Shown here piece by piece: positions 16,671-23,593 of a stretch of 33,251 nucleotides of DNA; positions within the stretch are counted from its first letter, which is position 1; every line of letters begins with the position of its first letter. Source of the stretch: WHSW01 sp035296705. GTDB lineage: Bacteria; Actinomycetota; Thermoleophilia; Solirubrobacterales; 70-9. A program made the translations under genes and the position numbers. The notes under the pieces were generated by a model, which worked only from the letters and a program-made list of their open reading frames with translations, did no database searches and was not told where the DNA came from. The stretch lies in contig DATHAL010000015.1 in assembly GCA_035296705.1 (NCBI GenBank), positions 1-33,251 of the forward strand, written 5' to 3'.

Positions 16671-17057
16671 GTGGGGAGATTCCGAGATCTCGTCGCCGGC
16701 CCGGCAAGCGCCGCGCTCGTCCTGCTCATGCTCGCGGGCTGCCTGTTCCTGTGGATCGGGGTGCCGATCGGCTGGCTATGGATCGGGTCCCAGGTGCAGG
16801 GCTCGGGCTCGCTCGGCACGGCGCTCATGGTCACGATGGTCGGGATCATCGCCTCGATCCTCGTCGTCGTGATCCTGCTCGGGCGCCTCAACCGGCTCCA
16901 CGAGGAGCTTCAGCTGCGCCGCCGCAGAACGCCGCCGCGAACCTCCGCGCTCGAGGTGATCCTCGTCTCGAGCGCCGGGATCGCCGTGATCCTGTTCGGG
17001 ATCTGGTTCTTCGGCTTCGCCGGCGCGAGCCCCCTGCCCCTCAACATCGGCTTCTGA
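16671..17057 (+). CDS. Small membrane protein, function unknown
   Basis: 128 aa from a GTG at 16671. Three predicted membrane helices (about 11-31, 45-67, 92-115) with a basic Arg-rich cytoplasmic loop (about 72-88) that contains a short amphipathic helix (GRLNRLHEELQLR). A TAACAA sequence placed exactly 7 nt before the GTG, without a ribosome binding site, resembles the leaderless -10 elements seen elsewhere in this window, although its last base deviates. I recognise no family. It is the last gene of the plus-strand block and faces the mIHF-like gene. Confidence 0.6.
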   Translation: MGRFRDLVAGPASAALVLLMLAGCLFLWIGVPIGWLWIGSQVQGSGSLGTALMVTMVGIIASILVVVILLGRLNRLHEELQLRRRRTPPRTSALEVILVSSAGIAVILFGIWFFGFAGASPLPLNIGF

Positions 17058-17079
17058 GCACACCCTCGGGATGGGCGGC

Positions 17080-17104
17080 GGGGCGGGCAATCCGCGCCCG
17101 CCCC
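17080..17104. terminator. Bidirectional terminator hairpin between convergent genes
   Basis: A perfect 9-bp GC stem, GGGGCGGGC/GCCCGCCCC, with a 7-nt loop lies 22 bp after the membrane-protein stop and 38 bp after the mIHF-like stop. No T-run follows, as is common for high-GC actinobacterial terminators. Confidence 0.65.
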
Positions 17105-17142
17105 TCTGGCCGTTCCCGGCTCTCACTCCCCGGGGTCGAGCC

Positions 17143-17487
17143 TCAGACCGTGCGGTGTCCGGTGAACCTCGCTTCGAGCTCCCGCGCAAGCAGCAGGCGT
17201 TGACGCTCGGTCAGCCTGCCGAGCTCGCGGTTCTCGTTCAGCGCGATGCTGAAGAGGAACTTCCGCGCCCGCGTACGCCCCCAACGACGCTGGCTGCGCA
17301 GCAGCTCCCCGACGGTCATCGACTCGGCCTCCCAGGGACATTCCCGGACGACCTCCGCCGCTTCGACCTGGCCCGACGCAACCGTGCGCTTCAGCGAGGC
17401 CCGCGCCAACCGAACGCGGTTGGCATGCGCCAGCGCCTCCATGTGCTGCGGCATTACGGCAGGGGCAAGGGTCGAGGCAGCTTCCAT
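17143..17487 (-). CDS. Actinobacterial IHF (mIHF)-like DNA-binding protein
   Basis: 114 aa from the ATG at 17487, which has a strong AGGAGGAG ribosome binding site; an ATG 96 bp further upstream is rejected for that reason. The layout matches the mycobacterial/Streptomyces integration host factor family. There is a long N-terminal helix with RLARASLKRTVASG, then MTVGELLRSQRRWGRTRARKF corresponding to the helix-two-turn-helix core, and a final ENRELGRLTERQR segment. Those proteins bind the chromosome, compact DNA and are needed for phage integration. Identity to classic mIHF is modest by eye: the LPxVG of typical members is replaced by QRRWG. It may be a paralogue with altered specificity. It has a long leader and its own promoter. 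Confidence 0.62.
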   Translation of the reverse strand: MEAASTLAPAVMPQHMEALAHANRVRLARASLKRTVASGQVEAAEVVRECPWEAESMTVGELLRSQRRWGRTRARKFLFSIALNENRELGRLTERQRLLLARELEARFTGHRTV

Positions 17488-17635
17488 CTTCACTCCTCCT
17501 ATGAGCGGTTGTGCGGTTGCGGGGTGCCTGGGCGCCGACGGTCCCGCGGGCGTGGGCCCGCTCAAGGGTGCCGACTGGGACAAGTCACTCTCTCTTAGTC
17601 CCGTCCGCTCCCTGCCCCGGGGTGCGTACGGCGCG
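17488..17635 (-). promoter_or_regulatory. Long structured 5' leader of mIHF-like gene
   Basis: About 148 nt lie between the predicted transcription start and the ATG, unusual in a window where several genes look leaderless. On the minus strand the leader holds a hairpin at 17577-17602 (GGGAC-U-AAG pairing with CUUGUCCC) and further GC-rich self-complementary stretches around 17530-17560. It does not match a riboswitch class that I recognise. Confidence 0.4.
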
Positions 17636-17641
17636 AGGGGG

Positions 17642-17671
17642 AACCTAAAGAGTATCGGCGCCGCGAGTCAA
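17642..17671 (-). promoter_or_regulatory. Sigma70-type promoter of mIHF-like gene
   Basis: On the minus strand, TTGACT (17666-17671) and TAGGTT (17642-17647) are separated by 18 nt. This is the best -35/-10 pair in the intergenic region, and it predicts a start near 17635. Confidence 0.55.
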
Positions 17672-17736
17672 CCGGGGGGACTACGGACGGCGCCGGGTTC
17701 CTTCGCTACTAGCACGCTTTTTGTGCGTCGCCGTGC

Positions 17737-17756
17737 CTTGTCCAGATGTGGACAAG
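17737..17756. repeat. Perfect inverted repeat CTTGTCCA-GATG-TGGACAAG
   Basis: Two perfect 8-nt arms with a 4-nt spacer. It could be an operator or a second terminator stem beyond the serine-palmitoyltransferase-like gene. The GGACAAG arm also occurs at 17578-17584, within the leader of the mIHF-like gene, so the two sites may be related. Confidence 0.45.
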
Positions 17757-17764
17757 AAGAAAGT

Positions 17765-17778
17765 CCCCCGCGCGGGGG
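17765..17778 (-). terminator. Intrinsic terminator of the Spt-like gene
   Basis: Directly after the stop codon, CCCCC-GCGC-GGGGG forms a compact hairpin, followed on the minus strand by ACTTTCTTCTT, a pyrimidine/T-rich tract. This fits a Rho-independent terminator. Confidence 0.6.
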
Positions 17779-17780
17779 AG

Positions 17781-19040
17781 CTAAGCGTCCCGCGGGAGGT
17801 CCGGGAACTCGGCGATCGTCCTCGAGACGATCTCGAGCGCCCGGTCGAGGTGCTCGTGCTCATGGCTCGCCATCAGCGAGGTGCGGAGGAGCGCCCCGCC
17901 GGGTGGCACGGCCGGATGAATCGCGACGTTGGTGTAGACGCCGGCGTCGAAGAGCGCCTTCCAGAGGAGCACCGCCTGCCAGTCCTCGCCGACGACAACT
18001 GGGACGACCGGGGTCGTGGCCTCGCCGCCGTCCGAGAGGTTCCCCGGCTCGACGACGACGAGGCCGAGCTCGCGGAAGCCCTCGCGGAGGTAGCGGGCGT
18101 TCGCGAGCAGCCGGTCCATCAGGTCGCGGCCCTCGGCCCGGATGACCCGCAGCGCGGCGAGCGCGGCGCCGACCGCCGCGGGCACCGCGGAGGCCGTGAA
18201 GATGAACGGGCGCGAGGCGATCCGCAGGTATTCGACCACCTCGGCCGGGCCGGCGATGAACCCGCCGCACGAGGCGAGGCTCTTCGAGAACGTCCCCATG
18301 CGCAGGTCGACGTGGTCCTCGAGCCCGAAGAGCTCGGAGGCGCCGGCGCCCCGGGCTCCGAGCACGCCGACAGCGTGCGCCTCGTCGACCATGAGGCGGG
18401 CGCCGTAGCGCCCACACAGCTCGACGATCGCCGGCAGGTCGCAGAGGTCCCCCTCCATCGAGAAGACGCCGTCGACGATCACGAGCACGCCGCCGCCGTC
18501 GGCTGCGGCCCGCTCGAGCATGCGCTCGAGCTTCGACATCTGGTTGTGGCGGAACGGTCGGAGCCGCGCGCCCGAGAGCTTGCAGCCGTCGAGGATCGAG
18601 GCGTGGTCGGCGGAGTCGCAGATCACCGTGTCGCCCGGCTCGAGGATCGTCCCGATGCAGCCGACGTTCGCCTGATGGCCCGTGGTGAAGACGATCGCGT
18701 CCTCGGTCTCCATGAACTCAGCGAGCTCGCTCTCGAGCTCGAGGTGAAGCGGCGTCGTGCCGTTCAGAAGGCGCGAGCCCGTGAGCCCGGTGCCGTAGGT
18801 CTCGAGCGCATCGCGCGCCGCCTGCTTCACGCGCGGGTCGCCCGTCAGCCCGAGGTAGTTGTTGGAGCCGAGCATGATCGTCTCGCGGCCCTCCATCTCG
18901 ACCACCGGGCCCGCCTCCGAGGTGAGGACGCGGAAGTACGGGAGCAGGCCCCCCTGCTTGGCCGCCTCGAGTTGCTCGAGCCGGTCGTGGCTGCGCGCCT
19001 TCTCGAAGACGTCGACGGGCGCGCGGGTCGTCTCGGACAT
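17781..19040 (-). CDS. Alpha-oxoamine synthase, serine palmitoyltransferase-like
   Basis: PLP enzyme of 419 aa that condenses an amino acid with an acyl thioester. The family includes BioF, Kbl, HemA and Spt. Key residues: the His that stacks on PLP in DHASILDGC (His146), VDEAHAVG (Asp219, His222) and the PLP Lys in GTFSKSLASCGGF (Lys253). Several segments match Sphingomonas serine palmitoyltransferase better than BioF or Kbl, as I recall them: GSNNYLGLT, TGSRLLNGT, the RFRHN-like PFRHN, RPFIFTAS and a C-terminal PxxPPGGALLRTSL resembling the PATP loop with its following Arg. I therefore favour sphingoid-base synthesis (3-ketodihydrosphingosine), though a Kbl-like role is not excluded. It is divergent from a large GNAT protein across 25 bp; a TACACT -10 lies 7 nt before the ATG. 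Confidence 0.8.
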   Translation of the reverse strand: MSETTRAPVDVFEKARSHDRLEQLEAAKQGGLLPYFRVLTSEAGPVVEMEGRETIMLGSNNYLGLTGDPRVKQAARDALETYGTGLTGSRLLNGTTPLHLELESELAEFMETEDAIVFTTGHQANVGCIGTILEPGDTVICDSADHASILDGCKLSGARLRPFRHNQMSKLERMLERAAADGGGVLVIVDGVFSMEGDLCDLPAIVELCGRYGARLMVDEAHAVGVLGARGAGASELFGLEDHVDLRMGTFSKSLASCGGFIAGPAEVVEYLRIASRPFIFTASAVPAAVGAALAALRVIRAEGRDLMDRLLANARYLREGFRELGLVVVEPGNLSDGGEATTPVVPVVVGEDWQAVLLWKALFDAGVYTNVAIHPAVPPGGALLRTSLMASHEHEHLDRALEIVSRTIAEFPDLPRDA

Positions 19041-19065
19041 CGGTCGAAGTGTAGGTTGAGCGCCC
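19041..19065. promoter_or_regulatory. 25-bp divergent region with two back-to-back leaderless -10 elements
   Basis: Minus strand: TACACT (19048-19053) lies 7 nt before the ATG at 19040. Plus strand: TAGGTT (19052-19057) lies 8 nt before the TTG at 19066. The two elements overlap, so polymerase can occupy only one at a time. Any -35 contacts would fall inside the opposite gene. Confidence 0.5.
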
Positions 19066-20229
19066 TTGCCGGACGTGTCGATCCGCCCCGTGAGCACGAA
19101 GCGCGACCTGCGGCGCTTCGTCGAGTTGCCCTACCGCCTGCGCCGCGACGACCCACAGTGGGTGCCGCCGCTTCGCTTCGAGCGCCTCCAGTTCCTCGAC
19201 CGGAGGAAGAACCCATGGTTCGAGCACTCCGAGGCGGAGTTGCTGCTCGCCGAGCGCGGCAGCGAGGCGGTCGGCCGCATCACGGTGCACATCGACGATC
19301 GCTGGGACGAGTACCGCGGCGGCAATGACGGCATGTTCGGATTCCTCGATGCCGAGGACGACCCCGAGATCTTCAGGGCCCTGATCGACACGGCAGCGGG
19401 CTGGCTTCGGAACCGAGGGCGCCAGCGGATGCTGGGGCCGATGGACTTCACGACGAACGACGAGTGCGGGCTCCTGGTCGACGGCTTCGACGAGCCCTCG
19501 ATGATCCTCGAGCCGTGGCACCCGCCTTATTACTCACAGCGCGTGGAAGAGCTCGGGCTCGGCAAGGCAATCGACCTGCTGATGTGGACGCTCTGGTTCG
19601 GCGAGCTCAAGCAGGGGGAGGCGTTTCATCCGCTGATCCACGCCGCAGCCGAGAAGTCGCGGGAAGCGGGGGTCTCGGTGCGGGGGATGCGAAGGCGCGA
19701 CCTCGAGAACGAGGTCTCGCGCTTCATGGACGTCTACAACGAGGCGTGGGGCGACAACTGGGGGTTCGTCCCGATCACCGAGGCCGAGGTCTCCTTCCAG
19801 GCGAAGAACCTCCGGCCGGTGCTCGACGAGAACTGGGCGATGGTCGCCGAGCGCGACGGTGAGGTGGTCGGCGCTGCGCTCACCCTCCCCGACATCAACC
19901 AGGTGCTGGCGAGGATGAACGGCCGCGTGCTGCCGCTCGGGTGGTGGCACTACCTGCGCCGCAAGCGCCATATCGATCGCCTGCGCGTGTTCGCGCTCGG
20001 TGTCAAACACGACTACCAGCACCTCGGCGTCGCCGCAGCGCTCTATGAGCGCCACCTCTCCACGGCAGCGATCCCGGGCCAGATCAAGGGCGGCCACATG
20101 GGGTGGATCCTCGAGACCAACGACGCGATGAATCGCGCCATGGAGGGGATGGGCGGCAAGGTCGTTCAGCGCTACCGGATCTTCGAGCTCCCGCTCTCGG
20201 AGTTGCCGCTTGACAAGCCCGTAGAGTAG
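19066..20229 (+). CDS. Large GNAT-fold N-acyltransferase-like protein (YghO-type)
   Basis: 387 aa counted from TTG 19066; a GTG at 19075 is an alternative start. The N-terminal part (RRFVELPYRLRRDDPQWVPP, then LLAERGSEAVGRITVHID) and the C-terminal half (NWAMVAERDGEVVGAALTLPD, then the acyl-CoA loop region VKHDYQHLGVAAALYERH) show two GNAT-like halves, as in E. coli YghO-like proteins. From memory, the bacterial ceramide synthase of Caulobacter belongs to a related GNAT-type group and works with Spt. The neighbouring Spt-like gene makes N-acylation of a sphingoid base a reasonable hypothesis, but sequence alone does not prove it. The downstream small gene starts 6 bp later. Confidence 0.7.
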   Translation: MPDVSIRPVSTKRDLRRFVELPYRLRRDDPQWVPPLRFERLQFLDRRKNPWFEHSEAELLLAERGSEAVGRITVHIDDRWDEYRGGNDGMFGFLDAEDDPEIFRALIDTAAGWLRNRGRQRMLGPMDFTTNDECGLLVDGFDEPSMILEPWHPPYYSQRVEELGLGKAIDLLMWTLWFGELKQGEAFHPLIHAAAEKSREAGVSVRGMRRRDLENEVSRFMDVYNEAWGDNWGFVPITEAEVSFQAKNLRPVLDENWAMVAERDGEVVGAALTLPDINQVLARMNGRVLPLGWWHYLRRKRHIDRLRVFALGVKHDYQHLGVAAALYERHLSTAAIPGQIKGGHMGWILETNDAMNRAMEGMGGKVVQRYRIFELPLSELPLDKPVE

Positions 20230-20235
20230 GGCCGG

Positions 20236-20565
20236 ATGGGCGAGGAGCAGGTCCTGGATACCGAGGCGGTCGAGATGCCCGAGCTGGAGGGCAAGCCCGC
20301 CGAGGACGCGGCAACCCGCAGGCTCCCAGCCACGGTCGACGACCGTTCGGAGCTCTCGCTCTGGCGCGGGGAGATGAGGACGGCGGCGATCGCCGCCGCC
20401 GGCGGCCTCGTCGCCGGCGCCGCCACGGTCGCCGCGGTGCGCGCCACTCGCGGGTCGGGGGGTAAGCGCGCGGTGCGACGCTCGAGCCGCGCCAAGGAGC
20501 GGCCCGTGAAGGTCCTCGCGAGCCGCTCGTTCCTGGTCGACGTCCACCTGCTCGACAACAAGTAG
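20236..20565 (+). CDS. Small protein with one membrane-type segment, function unknown
   Basis: 109 aa. An acidic N-terminus of about 45 residues, an Ala/Gly-rich hydrophobic stretch (about 49-67, AAIAAAGGLVAGAATVAAV) that could be a membrane helix, a basic Arg/Lys/Ser cluster (about 70-88) and a short hydrophobic end (ASRSFLVDVHLLDNK). No family recognised. It starts 6 bp after the GNAT stop, so co-transcription is likely; a TAGAGT 8 nt before the ATG could also give a leaderless start. The AlkA-like gene begins 6 bp after its stop. Confidence 0.6.
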   Translation: MGEEQVLDTEAVEMPELEGKPAEDAATRRLPATVDDRSELSLWRGEMRTAAIAAAGGLVAGAATVAAVRATRGSGGKRAVRRSSRAKERPVKVLASRSFLVDVHLLDNK

Positions 20566-20571
20566 CCCGCG

Positions 20572-21504
20572 GTGCGACGGTCCTCGTGCGTCGAGGCCGA
20601 GGTGCGCCCGGCGTGGACCTACCGGCTGCCCGGCCGGATCGGCGGCGACGGCGTCATCCGCCGCCGTGGCGCCGTCCTCTCGCGCCTGCTCGCGGTGGGC
20701 CCCGAGCGCGTCGTCGTGCACGCGTGGCAGCCGGACCGCGAGCGGGTCGTGCTGCGCGCCGCCGGGGCCGACGGCCCCTGCGCGCGCGAGTTCCTCGAGC
20801 GCGCCATCGAGCGCATGCGCTTCGCGACCGGCGTGGACGACGACCTCACCGAGTTCGCGAGCACGTTTCGCGGCGACCCGCTGATCGGCGCCGCGATCCA
20901 TCATCGTCCCTGGCACCGGCCGAAGCGCCGGCCGTGGCCCTGGGAGGCGCTCGCGTGGGCGGTGACCGAGCAGCTGATCGAGGCTTCGCGGGCGGCCCAG
21001 ATCCAGCGGCGCGTCGTCCGGCGCTGGGGCGACCGGCTGGAGCCGGCCGATGCCGGCGCCTGGACCGGCCCCGGCCCGCTGCGCAACGTGCCGCCGGCGG
21101 AGCTGATGGCGGGGCGCGCGCCCGCCGAGCTCGCCTCGATGGACTTGGCACCGTCGCGCGCCGTCTCGCTCGTCCGCTGCGCCCGCGAGGTGGCCGCGGG
21201 CCGGGTGGATCCCGGCGACGCAGCGGGCGATGCGCGGCTTGCCCGCATACCCGGGATCGGCCCGTGGACCCTTCAGATCCTCGGCTTCGCCGGTCGCGGC
21301 GAGCCCGACTCGCTCCCGGCGGGAGACCTCGCGTACGTGAAGCTCGTCGGCGTGCTGGCGCGGCTCGGGCGGCGGGCCACCGTCGAGGAGGTCGAGGAGT
21401 ACTTCGCGCCGTACGCCCCCTTTCGGGGGCTCGCCGGATCGTTCGCCCTCGTCCGCTGGCACGGCGCGGTCGCCGAGGCACCCCCGCAGCGGCTCGCGGC
21501 ATGA
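20572..21504 (+). CDS. DNA-3-methyladenine glycosylase II-like (AlkA/HhH-GPD)
   Basis: 310 aa from a GTG at 20572. An N-terminal AlkA-like region is followed by an HhH-GPD domain. The helix-hairpin-helix reads ARIPGIGPWTLQIL (about residues 223-236), and the catalytic Asp lies in LPAGDLAYVKLV, the position of Asp238 in E. coli AlkA. This would excise alkylated purines from DNA in base-excision repair. No Fe-S cluster cysteines follow the domain, which agrees with AlkA rather than EndoIII/MutY. The stop codon overlaps the patatin start (ATGA), so the two are probably co-translated although functionally unrelated. Confidence 0.82.
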   Translation: MRRSSCVEAEVRPAWTYRLPGRIGGDGVIRRRGAVLSRLLAVGPERVVVHAWQPDRERVVLRAAGADGPCAREFLERAIERMRFATGVDDDLTEFASTFRGDPLIGAAIHHRPWHRPKRRPWPWEALAWAVTEQLIEASRAAQIQRRVVRRWGDRLEPADAGAWTGPGPLRNVPPAELMAGRAPAELASMDLAPSRAVSLVRCAREVAAGRVDPGDAAGDARLARIPGIGPWTLQILGFAGRGEPDSLPAGDLAYVKLVGVLARLGRRATVEEVEEYFAPYAPFRGLAGSFALVRWHGAVAEAPPQRLAA

Positions 21505-22592
21505 CGAGCCCGGCGCCGCCGACTGATCGCTACCGGATCCTGTGCGTCGACGGCGGCGGGATCCGCGGCCTGATCCCGGCGCTCGTCCTGGCCGAGCTCG
21601 AGCGCCGACTCGAGGCGCGCGCCGGCGCGGACGCGCGGATCGCCGAGTACTTCAACCTCCTCGCCGGCACCTCCACCGGCGGGCTCATCGCCCTCGCACT
21701 GACGACGCCGGATCCCGTCGATCCCCGCCGTCCGCGGGTCAGCGCGAGCGATCTCGCCGCCTTTTACATCGAGGACGGTCCCGAGGTCTTTCACCGCAGC
21801 GTCTGGCAGCGCGTCAGGACCGCCGACGGCTTCGCCGGCCCGAAGTACTCTCCGGCGGCCCTGGCTAGCGCGGCCGAGAGGCGGCTCGGGAGCGCGAAGC
21901 TCGGCGAGGCGCTGCGGGAGCTCGTCGTCACCGCCTACGACATGACGAGCCGCGACCCGTACTTGTTCAAGCGCCGCCGGATGCGCGAGGCGCCCGAGCG
22001 CGACTTCTCGCTGGTCGACGCGGCGCTCGCGACCTCGGCCGCTCCGACCTACTTCCCCTCGCACGAGCTCGCCGGCATGGCGCTCGTCGACGGGGGCGTG
22101 TTCGCAGCCAACCCGGTGATCGCGGCGATCGCCGACGCGCTCAAGTACACACCGGCGGACCAACCGGGGCTGACGCCTGACGATCTGCTGGTCGCCTCGA
22201 TGGGGACCGGCCTGTACGAGGACGGGTTCAGCCAGAGCGACGTGGCCGGCTGGGGAAGGATCGGCTGGATCCTGCCGAGGCGAGGCGAGCCGCCGCTACT
22301 GAGCGCCACGCTCGGTGGCGCCGCCGACGGCGCCGACCACTGGGCGCACATGCTGCTCAACCACCCCGAGGGCGAGGGTCCGCCGCGGCCGGCGGAGATC
22401 GGTCGCGGGCCGCGCTACTTCCGCTTTCAGGTGACGCTCGACCCCCCGGTGGCGCTCGACGACGCGAGCGATCGGGCGCTCGGAGTGACTCTGCCGGAGG
22501 CGGCGCGCAAGCTCATCGATCTGCAGGGCGCGGAGCTCGACCAGCTCGTCGACCGCCTGCTCGCGGCCGGGCCGATCCCGCCGGATCCCTAG
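21501..22592 (+). CDS. Patatin-like phospholipase
   Basis: 363-aa lipid acyl hydrolase. The oxyanion-hole motif DGGGIRGL (residues 17-24), the nucleophile elbow GTSTGG (Ser58) and the Asp of the dyad in LVDGGVFAANP (Asp197) are all present, so the enzyme should be active. It has no signal peptide or membrane helix, suggesting a cytoplasmic enzyme acting on membrane lipids. Patatins of this shape occur as housekeeping lipases and also as effectors in CBASS anti-phage systems. No cyclase, HORMA, TRIP13 or ubiquitin-like genes are nearby, so I do not call it a defence gene. Its stop shares the bases CTAG with the stop of the convergent thiY. Confidence 0.88.
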   Translation: MTSPAPPTDRYRILCVDGGGIRGLIPALVLAELERRLEARAGADARIAEYFNLLAGTSTGGLIALALTTPDPVDPRRPRVSASDLAAFYIEDGPEVFHRSVWQRVRTADGFAGPKYSPAALASAAERRLGSAKLGEALRELVVTAYDMTSRDPYLFKRRRMREAPERDFSLVDAALATSAAPTYFPSHELAGMALVDGGVFAANPVIAAIADALKYTPADQPGLTPDDLLVASMGTGLYEDGFSQSDVAGWGRIGWILPRRGEPPLLSATLGGAADGADHWAHMLLNHPEGEGPPRPAEIGRGPRYFRFQVTLDPPVALDDASDRALGVTLPEAARKLIDLQGAELDQLVDRLLAAGPIPPDP

Positions 22593-23593
22593 CGGTCGGG
22601 GACGAGCTCGTTCGTGAGCAGCTCGTCCGCCGTGGGCCGGTCGGAGATCAGGCCGCGCTCGGCGAAGAAGACGGCGAACCGCTCCCAGGCTGCCGGATCC
22701 ATGTACCCGTACGGTTTCCCCGGCCGAGCTTGGAGCAGCGGCAGGGTCCTGTCGATCTCCGCGTCGGTCAGCTGCGGGTCGAGGCCCTGGCCGGCCCGCA
22801 AGATCGCGGCGGCCGCTCCCTCGGGGTTCTTGGCCGCCGCCTCGGTTCCGCGCTCGAGCGCAGCGATGAACAGTCGGATCGCCTCCGTGTCCTCCTCCAG
22901 CCGGTCGCTCGAGGCCACCAGGACGAGCTCGTCGTAGGTCGGGATCCCGAGCCTGTCGACGGGGACGACGCGCGGATGCTTGCCGCGCTCCGCGAGGTCG
23001 ACGCCCTCGACGTTGAGGAAGCCGCCGAGCATCGCGTCGGCGCGGCCGGAGAGCACCGCCGGCAGCAGGTTGAGCCCGACGTCCACCTGGCTGACGTCGT
23101 CTAGCGAGAGCCCGACCCGTTCGAGGATCGCCGCCAGGTAGTCGCCCTGGTAGGGGATCCCGGCGGTGGCGATCGTCTTGCCGCGCAGGTCCGAGACTTC
23201 GGCGATCCCGGCCTCCGGGAGTGAGATCAGCGAGGTGAGTGGCCGCGGCACCAGCGCGGCAACGGCCTTCACCGGCAGCCCCTGCTCGCGCGCCAGCAGG
23301 ACCTCGGGCTCGTAGGAGACGGCGAGGTCGACGCGACCCGCGGCGACCTCGCGGATCGGCGCCGAGGGATCCGACGGCACTCGCGGCTCGACCTCGAGCC
23401 CGGCGTCGTCGAAGTAGCCGCGGTCGAGAGCGGTGTAGATCCCGGCGTGGTCCGGGTTGACGTAGAAGTCGAGGGCGAGCACGAACGGCTCGCGGTCGCC
23501 CGAGGCGGACTCCTGCTTCTCGCCGCACGCCGCGAGGACCGTCGCGAGGAGGACGGCGCTCGAGAGCGCGAGGAGGCGCAGGGTCCGGCTCAT
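22589..23593 (-). CDS. thiY: HMP/thiamine-precursor ABC transporter, substrate-binding lipoprotein
   Basis: 334 aa. Lipoprotein signal with lipobox LAAC (Cys23), then an NMT1/THI5-type periplasmic-binding fold. The opening motif of the mature part, LALDFYVNPDHAGIYTALDR, matches ThiY-type binders of hydroxymethylpyrimidine derivatives. Other family marks are AAGRVDLAVSYEPEVLLAR and LRGKTIATAGIPYQGDYL. It is last in the thiZXY operon under a TPP riboswitch, which supports a thiamine-precursor substrate over the aliphatic sulfonates carried by related SsuA proteins. The start overlaps the permease stop (ATGA). Confidence 0.85.
   Translation of the reverse strand: MSRTLRLLALSSAVLLATVLAACGEKQESASGDREPFVLALDFYVNPDHAGIYTALDRGYFDDAGLEVEPRVPSDPSAPIREVAAGRVDLAVSYEPEVLLAREQGLPVKAVAALVPRPLTSLISLPEAGIAEVSDLRGKTIATAGIPYQGDYLAAILERVGLSLDDVSQVDVGLNLLPAVLSGRADAMLGGFLNVEGVDLAERGKHPRVVPVDRLGIPTYDELVLVASSDRLEEDTEAIRLFIAALERGTEAAAKNPEGAAAAILRAGQGLDPQLTDAEIDRTLPLLQARPGKPYGYMDPAAWERFAVFFAERGLISDRPTADELLTNELVPDR

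Noticed and set aside
20209..20227. TTGACA followed by TAGAGT as a sigma70 promoter for the gene at 20236
   Set aside because: The spacer is only 6 nt instead of about 17, and TTGACA is simply codons of the GNAT C-terminus. Only TAGAGT remains as a possible -10.
21501..22592. Patatin-like phospholipase as a CBASS-type anti-phage effector
   Set aside because: No nucleotidyltransferase, HORMA/TRIP13 or Cap2/Cap3-like gene lies nearby. Neighbours are a DNA glycosylase and a thiamine transporter, so an ordinary lipase is more likely.
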